Shown here piece by piece: positions 55,851 through 64,000 of a stretch of DNA of 64,000 bases (position 1 is the stretch's first letter; the number at the start of each line of letters is the position of its first letter). Position numbers and translations under genes: made by a program. The notes beneath the pieces were generated by a model, which searched no databases, was not told where the DNA came from, and worked only from the letters and a program-made list of their open reading frames with translations. Source of the DNA: Butyrivibrio sp. (GTDB taxonomy: Bacteria > Bacillota > Clostridia > Lachnospirales > Lachnospiraceae); contig SVGC01000007.1 of assembly GCA_015056495.1 (NCBI GenBank), positions 1 to 64,000 of the forward strand. The letters run 5' to 3'.

Positions 55851-57008
55851 CTAAACTAATTTTATACCATTAAGCACTACAGATTCCATTTCATATTCTT
55901 CATTAAAAATAACTAAATCTGCTTTTTTACCACTTTCTATGGTGCCAAACTCATCCAACACTCCCATAGCCTTGGCCGGATTATATGTAGCAGCGCGGAT
56001 TGCTTCGCATACGGGTATGTCCATGTGCTTGATGCATTGTTGCAGGCAGTCCATCAGGTTACTGGCGGATCCTGCCAGAGTGCCATCTGCAAGGGTTGCC
56101 TTTCTATCATGCATAAATACAGGCTGTCCGCCAAGACTGTACTCTCCTGCCGGCATTCCGGCAGCCATGCAGCTATCGCTTATGAGTATCATCCTGTCAG
56201 CCCCAAATAGCTTGAATGTAGCTCTTACCATAGCTGGCAATATGTGATAGCCGTCACAGATAAGCTCCGGTGTAACTTCGCTATTGTCAAAAGCCGCACC
56301 TATAAGCCCTGGCGCCCTGGAAAGAAGCGGTGGCATGGCATTATGCAGATGTGTAACATGTTTTGCTCCTAGTTTAAATGCTCTTGATGCAGTCTCATAG
56401 TCTGCTGTTGTGTGAGCCAGAGATACTCTGCATCTCGGGGCCACCTGTCGTATAAAGTCTTCTGCGCCTTCAAGTTCAGGGGCAATATCTACAAGCCTTA
56501 TCAAATCTCCTGATACGCTCTGCAGTCTGTTGAAAGCTTCTATATCCGGATTTTTGAGATATTCAGGATTCTGAGCTCCGCATTTTTCCTTGGATACAAA
56601 AGGGCCCTCCATGTTGATGCCTATGATAGTGGCTTCATCTCTGCTCTGGCTTTGAACAGCTCCCTGGGCACACTTCATAACATTTTCCAAGGTATCATAA
56701 GGCAATGTCATGGTAGTAGGACATATTGCGGCAATTCCCTGGGACGCCTCGTATTTTGCGATTTTATGAAAAGCCTCTTCATTACCATCGCAGAAATCCG
56801 CACCAATGGCGCCATGCAGGTGAATATCGATAAGTCCGGGGATAATGAATTTTCCAGTGAGATCAACCATATCGGCATCCGGAAAGGTAACTTTTTCTGT
56901 CTTATCAAGAACGCGTGTTATCTTTCCATCCTCTATAATTACTGACTTTTCCTCGAATTTAAAATCTTTTGTATAAACTTTTGCTCCACATAATATTGTT
57001 TTACTCAT
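55851..57008 (-). CDS. nagA: N-acetylglucosamine-6-phosphate deacetylase NagA
   Basis: A 385-residue amidohydrolase, of the usual length for NagA. The metal motifs are IDIHLHG near 62, the Glu in NMEGPFVS, SLAHTTA, KHVTHLHNAM and the catalytic Asp in LISDSCMAAGMPAG. It removes the acetyl group from GlcNAc-6-phosphate, giving glucosamine-6-phosphate for NagB. It lies 61 bases downstream of nagB and 50 bases before the ROK kinase gene. Confidence 0.92.
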   Translation of the reverse strand: MSKTILCGAKVYTKDFKFEEKSVIIEDGKITRVLDKTEKVTFPDADMVDLTGKFIIPGLIDIHLHGAIGADFCDGNEEAFHKIAKYEASQGIAAICPTTMTLPYDTLENVMKCAQGAVQSQSRDEATIIGINMEGPFVSKEKCGAQNPEYLKNPDIEAFNRLQSVSGDLIRLVDIAPELEGAEDFIRQVAPRCRVSLAHTTADYETASRAFKLGAKHVTHLHNAMPPLLSRAPGLIGAAFDNSEVTPELICDGYHILPAMVRATFKLFGADRMILISDSCMAAGMPAGEYSLGGQPVFMHDRKATLADGTLAGSASNLMDCLQQCIKHMDIPVCEAIRAATYNPAKAMGVLDEFGTIESGKKADLVIFNEEYEMESVVLNGIKLV

Positions 57009-57069
57009 ATACGTTTAATCCCCCGCTAAGGCTATTACCTTTTAGTTTCATGCTACCATTGGCATTTTC

Positions 57070-57810
57070 TCAAATAGTCCTGCAAAACTTCGATAATGCA
57101 TCCTCGTCGGCCACAAGAGTTACATCTCCATGTAGTTGCAATATTGACGCTGGTACACTTGGCGTAACAGGTCCATTAAAGGCCTGGTTAACTATATCGG
57201 CTTTATCTGCCCCACTGGCAATCACAAGTATCTTTTTAGCCATCATGATTGACTTGATTCCCATAGTTATGGCTCTAGTAGGAACTTCTTCCTTTGATGC
57301 AAAAAGCCTTGCATTGGCATTGATCGTACTCTCAGTAAGAGCAACAACGTGTGTAGTCTTCTCAAAAGCGCTATCTGGCTCGTTAAAGCCTATATGCCCA
57401 TTATGTCCAAGTCCCAGGAGTTGTAAATCAACTCCTCCGAGGCTATCAATCAGCGCGTCATATCGCTTACATTCTGATTCTACATCTTTTGCTTTTCCAT
57501 TTGGTACATTTGTATTAACTTTATTGATATTTACCTGATCAAAAAGCTGATGATCCATGAAATATCTGTAGCTCTGCTCATGACTGCCATCAAGCCCAAT
57601 ATATTCATCAAGATTGACTGTCCTGACTTCTGCAAAATCAATATCTCCTTTTTTGTACCATTCAACAAGCTGTTTGTAGGCGCCTATTGGAGAAGTCCCT
57701 GTTGCAAGACCAAGAACACAGTTTGGCTTCATTATGACTTGAGCTGATATGATGTTTGCTGCCTTTCTGCTTAGATCATCGTAATTATGTGCTTTGTATA
57801 TACGTATCAT
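57070..57810 (-). CDS. nagB: Glucosamine-6-phosphate deaminase NagB
   Basis: A 246-residue enzyme; the ATG at 57810 (MIRIYKAHNYDDL) follows AGAAAGGA, while the longer frame upstream lacks a site. Family motifs are GLATGTSPIGAY, TVNLDEYIGL with the catalytic Asp, and LLGLGHNGHIGFNEP with the catalytic His. It converts glucosamine-6-phosphate to fructose-6-phosphate and ammonia. With NagA it routes GlcNAc into glycolysis, and in this operon the GlcNAc probably comes from glycoprotein glycans. Confidence 0.93.
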   Translation of the reverse strand: MIRIYKAHNYDDLSRKAANIISAQVIMKPNCVLGLATGTSPIGAYKQLVEWYKKGDIDFAEVRTVNLDEYIGLDGSHEQSYRYFMDHQLFDQVNINKVNTNVPNGKAKDVESECKRYDALIDSLGGVDLQLLGLGHNGHIGFNEPDSAFEKTTHVVALTESTINANARLFASKEEVPTRAITMGIKSIMMAKKILVIASGADKADIVNQAFNGPVTPSVPASILQLHGDVTLVADEDALSKFCRTI

Positions 57811-57873
57811 TTTTTCCTTTCTGCAATAGCGCTTCATACTGCGCCTACAATGCATAAATAATAGTCCTATCTC

Positions 57874-59073
57874 TTAAATATCTATTTCATCAATGAATGA
57901 ATAATTATAATCTCCGCTTTGCTCCATTGTTTTCTTCATTAAATCAAAAGATACTTCAATACTCGTTTTTTTAATCTCTCCATCAGGATAATGAACTACA
58001 ACTGGCTTATTTATATCAATCATCTTCTCATTGACTAATACTTTAAATCCATCTTTTACAGTAGTTTCAGGTAATATATAGATGTCATTGTTCCGTATAT
58101 TAACATCTATCACGCCTTCCTTAACATTTTCATCAATGCTGAGCCAATAGAAATTTTTATATATTCTACAATCTTCTCTGCAGGTCAGATCCCAGATAAT
58201 GTGCTCCGGCAACGGATTTCTCACATATTTTTCCAGAAAATGAACTGCATTTGTATCAGCCAATTTCTCTGTTATCTTTCCGCTTTTAAGCCACTCGGCA
58301 TTATCCGCAATAACCTTTTGGTCTACAAATCCATGATCTAGAAAATTATGAGGCTTATCAATGTGAACAAAACAGTTATGCTTATAATCTTTAGCTGTTT
58401 CATTCATTCCATTCTCATTGCTTTCTTTTTCAAGTCTATCTAAGTATTGTTCATACTCAACTGTCACATGATTTCTGTCAAAAGCGTCATCGTTCATTCC
58501 AACCTGTAATTGGATCGGTGTATTAAATAAATTGATCAAGCTGATTCCATTAGGATGACCTGCAGACATATGCACTGCCGCAAATCTGTCTGCCATCTTG
58601 GGTGTAATCATATATACACCATCACCACCGGCAGAAAATCCCATCAGATATACTCTGTTTGGATCAACGCTTTTAAATGCTATAAGATTGGTTATCAGAC
58701 GATCATAAAAATAATATGACTCCGGATTACCATGGCAATCCCATGTATCCCTTATTCCTCGTGGATTTACATATATTCCGGATTTGACTCCTTCAGCATA
58801 ATATATGCCCATATGCTCCCATTGCTGATTATTAAGGTCTGGTGTATCTCCCTGACCACCACCATGTAGTGCAATATACAACGGATATCCATCTACTCCA
58901 GGTTCTCCAATGATTTTCATTCCGTACTTCATGGATATTTCTTTTCCATCAGTACCTATGATAGTCATTAACTGATCATCTACTTCTTTTAACCTTTTTG
59001 CATCTTTTCTGACACATTCAAGATACTCTTGCCATAAAACTTTACGTTTTTCTTCAATTTCAATATTATTCAT
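57874..59073 (-). CDS. Alpha/beta-hydrolase (esterase, PHB-depolymerase-like)
   Basis: A 399-residue cytoplasmic hydrolase when started at ATG 59073 (MNNIEIEEKRK); a start at 59100 is possible. The oxyanion region is IALHGGGQGD, the nucleophile elbow is GFSAGGDG with serine, an acidic residue follows in GMNDDAFDRN, and the catalytic His is in DKPHNFLDHGF. The family includes feruloyl/acetyl esterases and polyhydroxybutyrate-depolymerase-like proteins. In the operon it may remove ester groups from glycans. Substrate unproven. Confidence 0.78.
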   Translation of the reverse strand: MNNIEIEEKRKVLWQEYLECVRKDAKRLKEVDDQLMTIIGTDGKEISMKYGMKIIGEPGVDGYPLYIALHGGGQGDTPDLNNQQWEHMGIYYAEGVKSGIYVNPRGIRDTWDCHGNPESYYFYDRLITNLIAFKSVDPNRVYLMGFSAGGDGVYMITPKMADRFAAVHMSAGHPNGISLINLFNTPIQLQVGMNDDAFDRNHVTVEYEQYLDRLEKESNENGMNETAKDYKHNCFVHIDKPHNFLDHGFVDQKVIADNAEWLKSGKITEKLADTNAVHFLEKYVRNPLPEHIIWDLTCREDCRIYKNFYWLSIDENVKEGVIDVNIRNNDIYILPETTVKDGFKVLVNEKMIDINKPVVVHYPDGEIKKTSIEVSFDLMKKTMEQSGDYNYSFIDEIDI

Positions 59074-59127
59074 TCCCCTTGCTTCCCCGCATACATTCAT
59101 CGTTTATGATTCATAATATCTGCCTTC

Positions 59128-61725
59128 TTACTGATTCACTGCTCCATATAATGTATCTACTATTCCTACCCGATAACCGTTTCCCATAAATCCAAGTTTT
59201 CCAGCATCGCTCTTGTAAAATACATAAGGATATTTAAAAGAAGATAACTCATTACCAAAAATCTTTTTTAATAAAATCTCTTCTTCATCAATTCTTATAA
59301 CAATATCCCAGTCCTTGAATCCTCTTACTCTCTCAAGTGTAACCTGATGTTCTTTGTTTCCATCGCAAACATATATAACAAGCTTTCTTCCAAAACTCTT
59401 GCCTATACTATGAAGCTCGATAAGCTCATTTAAAACATGTTCTGTTGGCTCCTGCCCAGGATTTAAGAATAGTACTGGTGATCCAATTTCTGCACCTTCT
59501 ATGCCTACTTCATATGTTGCAAGGGTATCAGACTTAGATTTCATTTCATCTAATACGATAATCCTATGCTGTCCATCGCTTATATCAAAATCTATAACTC
59601 TAGCTTCCATACTGCCACTAGCTGATCTATTGCAATTAATTACCCTATATCTTCCTGGAATAAGCTCTATAGAGACACTTTTTGCTGTATTATCAAAAAG
59701 CTCCCTGCTCTCCAAGGTAGTATCTTCACCATCACTTCTCCTATAGCATAAAGTGTATTTTTCAAAATATGGCGGAAGCTTATCTTCTTCAGATAATAGC
59801 TCTAATGTAGCAGTTGCAACTAAAGATTTCTGGGCATATACAAAAGATCCGTCCTTAAAGTAAATTGCTTTTCTATAGGCTCTGTCTATTGCAGCAGCAA
59901 TACCATATGTCCTGCATATAGCAACAAACAATACTTCCTTAGAAAGGCTACTGCCACATCTTGCCTTAAGAAGCGCTCCTGGTGATGTGATCAGACTCTC
60001 ATATTCTTCCTCATCGTCAGTACTGATTTCTTTTTCAATATAATTCCAGATATCTTCAGGATCATCAAATGGATTCTCCTCCCCAAGTATATTTTTGATA
60101 TCATCTCTAAAAGCAGTTAATCGCTCTATAAATATTCTTGGCGATGCAACATATTCAGCAAAAAAGTCATTGGACGCGTGATAAAACTCTGCTTCAGTGT
60201 CATTGGAATCAGCGTGATTCTCAGCATCAACCAAAATATTATTTATTGTATCAGGATGCGCTCCAATCCTTTCTTCGAACTCTTTTTCCATATCAAAAGC
60301 CTGCATATGGGATAGCAAAATACTGGCTTTTACGTCTCTCAAATCCTTTTGCGTCAAAGAAGCTATCATTCTATTTATTTTGCTGATATCATCTGCCTGA
60401 TCTAAAAACAGTTTTATCTGATCAAAATTGCCAAAAGACATCTTAATAGCTCTTTCAATCTGAGTATTGCCTTTGTATTTCTCCAGATATTCCTTCTGTT
60501 CATCTGTAAGTTTATGCTTTTCGGCTCTGATCTTATCAGCAATCTTATTCTTACTATCCTGCTCCTTCTCTAAATCAGGGGTCAGCTCAATTCCATACAC
60601 ATCATTAGAAGCAGGTGCATGTATGGTGAAATTCCTCCAAATAGCCTCTTTTATTGCTTCTCTTAGAATCAGTGTCAGCTCAGCCGTACTGTTTTCACTA
60701 ACTTCAAAGACCTGTTCACTTTCTAATAAATTTCCATTTTTATTTATATATGCCCTGATATATATTGTTCCTAGTCCCAGCTTTATGCTTACCTTGCCAT
60801 CAGCCTCAGTAAATGCAGTAGCTATAGGAAACAATTCAGAACTGTTGATTATTTCAAATAATACCTTTGCGCCTTGTACAGTGTTGCCTTCCTGATCTCT
60901 GATACTAACAGTGATGTCCTTTTGAACAGAGTAGTTACAAGCACTGCTGTTGATTGTCACTATTCCTTCTCTGCTTATAACTTCATCACCATCTGCTACA
61001 AAAGGAGAAAAGCATCTGTTATGGATGACCATTGCCCTTGAAGCCGCATAGGTAAACCATCCATTCTGAAAAATAGGTTTTGGTTCACAGGCACCAGTAA
61101 ATAACCAGTCTCTTCCATCAAAAACTTCAACCCATGCATGATTGGAATCGCTGTGGCTCCATCTTGGAACATATACCTGTCTGCATGGAATACCAACGCT
61201 TCTAAGAACTGTAGAATAAAAAGTAGATTCCTCACCACATCTTCCATAACCACATTTATAAACAGTCATTGGTGAAGCTGTCCTCTCAGAAGTAGAATGA
61301 TATGTAGCCTGCTCGTAGCACCAGTTATTGATTTCAATAGCAGCTTCAATAAGTTTCTTTCCTGCTATTCTGTCTTTTACTAACTCATAAAAGATTTTTC
61401 TGCAATTGGTAAGGTCTTCAGTATTGATCCTTGGCATTACCACATAGTTTAAAAAATGCTCATCTGACATTTTTTCTAAATATGGTGAGGATTCATATAA
61501 AAATGCTCCATGCTCAGCATATTCCAAAAACATGTCAAACTCATACCCCGCAATATCACTAAGAGGAAGATATGCATATATAAACATAAGTATCGTCTTG
61601 ACATTACCACTTGTCCCCTCTATCCTTGAACAAGTTTCTTGGCCAATTGTATCAAACTTACGAATCCTCTTTTCAAAGTCATGTATGATTTTGCTCTTTA
61701 TATCTTCCCTTAATTCTTTAGCCAT
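59128..61725 (-). CDS. Large transglutaminase-like protein (PNGase-like candidate)
   Basis: An 865-residue protein without signal peptide or membrane helix. Residues about 120-225 form a transglutaminase-like domain with Cys163 in GRCGEES and His196 in NHAWVEVF. The third position of the triad reads FTGACEP, with Gly where an Asp is usual. A beta-sandwich carboxypeptidase-regulatory-like domain follows (about 270-360). A second Cys-containing block (ARCGSSLSKEVLFVAICRTYGI) near 590-625 looks like a degenerate repeat of the same fold. It lies ten bases downstream of the GH125-GH29 gene. Eukaryotic peptide N-glycanase uses this fold with a GRCGE motif, so release of N-glycans or cleavage of glyco-amides is a possible role. 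This is inference. Confidence 0.72.
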   Translation of the reverse strand: MAKELREDIKSKIIHDFEKRIRKFDTIGQETCSRIEGTSGNVKTILMFIYAYLPLSDIAGYEFDMFLEYAEHGAFLYESSPYLEKMSDEHFLNYVVMPRINTEDLTNCRKIFYELVKDRIAGKKLIEAAIEINNWCYEQATYHSTSERTASPMTVYKCGYGRCGEESTFYSTVLRSVGIPCRQVYVPRWSHSDSNHAWVEVFDGRDWLFTGACEPKPIFQNGWFTYAASRAMVIHNRCFSPFVADGDEVISREGIVTINSSACNYSVQKDITVSIRDQEGNTVQGAKVLFEIINSSELFPIATAFTEADGKVSIKLGLGTIYIRAYINKNGNLLESEQVFEVSENSTAELTLILREAIKEAIWRNFTIHAPASNDVYGIELTPDLEKEQDSKNKIADKIRAEKHKLTDEQKEYLEKYKGNTQIERAIKMSFGNFDQIKLFLDQADDISKINRMIASLTQKDLRDVKASILLSHMQAFDMEKEFEERIGAHPDTINNILVDAENHADSNDTEAEFYHASNDFFAEYVASPRIFIERLTAFRDDIKNILGEENPFDDPEDIWNYIEKEISTDDEEEYESLITSPGALLKARCGSSLSKEVLFVAICRTYGIAAAIDRAYRKAIYFKDGSFVYAQKSLVATATLELLSEEDKLPPYFEKYTLCYRRSDGEDTTLESRELFDNTAKSVSIELIPGRYRVINCNRSASGSMEARVIDFDISDGQHRIIVLDEMKSKSDTLATYEVGIEGAEIGSPVLFLNPGQEPTEHVLNELIELHSIGKSFGRKLVIYVCDGNKEHQVTLERVRGFKDWDIVIRIDEEEILLKKIFGNELSSFKYPYVFYKSDAGKLGFMGNGYRVGIVDTLYGAVNQ

Positions 61726-61735
61726 ATTTTTCCCC

Positions 61736-64000
61736 TTAAATCAGCTTAAATACCTGTGCTATAGCACACTCTTCGACCTCATCCAAATAAACAGTATATC
61801 CGCCTTCAGCCTTATCAAATCTGACTTTATTGCCAGTATACAAGTCGATTATCTCTTTGATATCTTTGTTCTCAGATTGCGGAATAAAAACTTCATTCTG
61901 CGCCTTCATATTTTCTTCTCTATACTGCTTTATAGCGTAAATTGCGGAGTTGTCCTTCTTTTTGGTAAAACATACATCCTGTTCTTTATATGGTGAACAG
62001 ACTCTCGTTGCGTAGATTGCCTCTCCATATTTCGAAAGCCATTTTCCCATATCTGTCATAGTTCTCAGAGCACCTTCAGGTATGCGTCCATCAGGCTGTG
62101 GCCCTACATTTAAGGCAAGATTTCCACCCTTTGCAACTATGTCAGTAAGAAGACAGATTATCTCTCGTACACTCTTATATTTATCCTCATACTTGAAAGA
62201 AAATGAGGTTCCCATAGTAATACAACTCTCCCACGGGATCATAAGCGGCTTTTCAGGAACGCACTGTTCTGGAGTAACATAGTTCTCATACTTGCCACCG
62301 ATAGTCCTGTCTACACTTAAGACACCCGGATGCTTTTCTCTGACTTTATCCATAAGTTCCCCAAGATGGATATCTTCTCCTTCTTTTTCACATACCCATC
62401 CAGCATCAAACCAAAAAGCGTCTATCGGTCCATAATTATCTGCAAGCTCATGCACCTGTGCATGTGTATATTCTTCAAATTTCTTCCAGATTTCAGGATA
62501 TTTCTCCGGATCATAAGATGGTCCGCGCCAAGTATCATTGCCTTTTTCATATTTATTATTCCAATAATAAGGGCAATGCCAGTCCGCTTTTGAAAAATAA
62601 GCAGTTATTCCTAGTCCTTCTTTCCTCATCTCATCAAAAAGATCTTTGCAGATATCCGCATGCTTTCCTTCTCTGTAAGGACATTCCTGACCTGTGATCT
62701 TGTAGTCAGTATATTGGGTATCCCACATGCAAAATCCGTCATGATGTTTGGTTGTAAAGATAAAATATTTAAATCCGGCTCCAGCTGCAGCTTTTGCCCA
62801 TTTTTCAGGCTGGAATCTGATAGGATTAAATGTCTTATTGAGTCCAAAATACTGTCGTTTAAACTCTTCCTTATCCTCAGTCCAATCAATCTCAGTTCTT
62901 GACCAATCACCGTCTTCATCAGACAGAGCCCAAGACTCAACTACACCTATCTGTGAATATGCACCCCAATGCATCATAAGAGCCAGTTTTTGATCCTTGA
63001 ACCATTCCAACTTTTCCCTAACAGCCGGGTCTTCCGGATATACATAGCTCTCTTCTCTACTATAATTGTGTACACCTTCTTCAACCTTTTTTTCTTCGAG
63101 AACTGTACATACAAGTGATGCAAATAAAGAATTAGACCATGCAAACCAGTCTCTCGTATATTTTGAAGGGTCATCCTTGTGGAATCCTTCATGTGTATAT
63201 CCTGTACCTGCATCTGTATTTAATATTTCATTGATCAGATCGAGCTTTTCTTTGTTCTGTGTTGAAGTAAGTCCCTGCATTGACAAGGAAATATGCCATA
63301 TATAATCCTTTGGAGTATGTGGTGATCCGATACCGCGCGCTGATACACCTTCGTAATAATATGGATTTTCAGCACTAAGCACAGCTCGTCTTGTATTTAG
63401 ATATAACTCGTCTTTCTCAGAAATATCTGAAATCCATGGAATAGATAACAGACTTGGAACATTGGCATCATCCATAAATAGCTGATTTCCAAGACCATCA
63501 ACCTCATATGCATATACCTCATTGCCTTCGGCGTCTTTCATCTTTCCATACTTTTCAATGCCTTCAGTTACTTCTGCTAATAGCTTTTCTGCTATTTGTG
63601 CAATTTCATGTTTTCCTGCCACTTTTGACAAAGTAACTATATTTTTTAATGCAGTTGTTGCCAGTATATTTTCAGGAATGTTATATCCATATTTACAGGC
63701 ATCATCACTTGGTCTAAAACCAGACCAGATCATGCCTGTGTACACAACTGGATTTCCTTTACCATTTTCAGGAAGTGTATCTGTCTCAGGGCAATTTTCA
63801 CGGATAAAATAGTATGATGAATCTTCATGATGCTGCTCAGTTACCATCACTTTCAGAACTCGCTGTATCGCGTTAAATATCTCGTCAGTAAGTACTAAGC
63901 TATCTTGGGTAGCCTCGTAATACTTATAAAGTAACGTAATAGGATAACATAATGAATCCAGCTCATACTTTCGCTCCCACAACCATGGAGAATCTGAATC
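61736..64000 (-). CDS. GH125 exo-alpha-1,6-mannosidase fused to GH29 alpha-L-fucosidase (5' end beyond window)
   Basis: The frame is open to the window edge (DSDSPWLWERKYELDSLCYP), so the start lies outside and about 100 or more N-terminal residues are missing. Numbering visible residues from the TTG at 63982, GH125 motifs are SGFRPSDDACKYGYNIPEN (88-106), DDANVPSLLSIPW (171-183) and YTRDWFAWSNSLFA (275-288). The GH29 part begins near 315: MMHWGAYSQIG, KHHDGFCMWDT (412-422) and the nucleophile Asp526 in WFDAGW. GH125 enzymes trim alpha-1,6-linked mannose and GH29 enzymes remove fucose; joining them in one chain is unusual. No signal can be judged. It leads the operon with esterase, NagB, NagA and ROK kinase, pointing to N-glycan use. 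Confidence 0.87.
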   Translation of the reverse strand, partial: DSDSPWLWERKYELDSLCYPITLLYKYYEATQDSLVLTDEIFNAIQRVLKVMVTEQHHEDSSYYFIRENCPETDTLPENGKGNPVVYTGMIWSGFRPSDDACKYGYNIPENILATTALKNIVTLSKVAGKHEIAQIAEKLLAEVTEGIEKYGKMKDAEGNEVYAYEVDGLGNQLFMDDANVPSLLSIPWISDISEKDELYLNTRRAVLSAENPYYYEGVSARGIGSPHTPKDYIWHISLSMQGLTSTQNKEKLDLINEILNTDAGTGYTHEGFHKDDPSKYTRDWFAWSNSLFASLVCTVLEEKKVEEGVHNYSREESYVYPEDPAVREKLEWFKDQKLALMMHWGAYSQIGVVESWALSDEDGDWSRTEIDWTEDKEEFKRQYFGLNKTFNPIRFQPEKWAKAAAGAGFKYFIFTTKHHDGFCMWDTQYTDYKITGQECPYREGKHADICKDLFDEMRKEGLGITAYFSKADWHCPYYWNNKYEKGNDTWRGPSYDPEKYPEIWKKFEEYTHAQVHELADNYGPIDAFWFDAGWVCEKEGEDIHLGELMDKVREKHPGVLSVDRTIGGKYENYVTPEQCVPEKPLMIPWESCITMGTSFSFKYEDKYKSVREIICLLTDIVAKGGNLALNVGPQPDGRIPEGALRTMTDMGKWLSKYGEAIYATRVCSPYKEQDVCFTKKKDNSAIYAIKQYREENMKAQNEVFIPQSENKDIKEIIDLYTGNKVRFDKAEGGYTVYLDEVEECAIAQVFKLI

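Overview
The window reads as AT-rich chromosomal DNA of an anaerobic Firmicute. I infer a Lachnospiraceae member, probably a Butyrivibrio or Pseudobutyrivibrio relative. The basis is the gene families present: Rpn-like nucleases, AAA-ATPase/PD-(D/E)XK proteins, DUF3737 next to a MalY-type lyase, ricin-domain pectate lyase, RgpF-type proteins, NagA/NagB and a GH125-GH29 protein. Shine-Dalgarno sites are strong throughout. No rRNA, tRNA or CRISPR array was seen.

Positions 1-3.6 kb: a GlfT2-like glycosyltransferase and a small unknown gene lie between two copies of the 3' end of an Rpn-type nuclease gene. One copy is a frameshifted remnant and the other is intact.

Positions 3.7-26.6 kb: a long, closely packed minus-strand cluster for making, decorating and exporting a cell-surface polysaccharide. 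In transcription order it encodes two HAD-type proteins, two RgpF-type glycosyltransferases, a methyltransferase, a kinase-like protein with a coiled-coil tail, two SGNH/MBOAT acylation pairs, an SDR epimerase with an inserted Cys4 motif, an acyl carrier protein, an adenylation-nitroreductase fusion, an ABC permease, an ABC ATPase fused to a multi-pass membrane domain, an FkbH-like protein and a second carrier protein. I read it as an ABC-exported polysaccharide with two Dlt-like acyl-transfer routes and a split WbdD-like end-capping module. This is the most novel part of the window.

Positions 26.6-34 kb: a decayed accessory zone. It holds a transposase remnant, a nuclease fragment, an ATPase tail, an AAA-ATPase/nuclease gene with an internal deletion and its intact relative. 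An intact 3-hydroxyacyl-CoA dehydrogenase, a small unknown gene and a GC-rich structured-RNA candidate lie among them.

Positions 34-45 kb: an LTA-synthase-like enzyme, an EAL protein, a six-unit tandem array of 54-nt hairpins, an acidic coiled-coil protein, a secreted ricin-pectate lyase, a radical SAM protein, a MalY-type lyase with DUF3737, and a small membrane protein followed by clustered hairpins.

Positions 45-55 kb: a Bax-inhibitor-1 protein, then a three-gene signalling operon (hybrid histidine kinase, response regulator, HD-GYP protein), a stomatin-like protein and a secreted SleB-type wall hydrolase. A palindromic repeat family carrying the ACGTCCCC motif occurs at three intergenic sites here.

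Positions 54.9-64 kb: a minus-strand glycan-use operon: GH125-GH29 fusion (cut by the window edge), transglutaminase-like protein, esterase, NagB, NagA and a ROK sugar kinase. Mannose, fucose and GlcNAc handling together suggest N-glycan breakdown.
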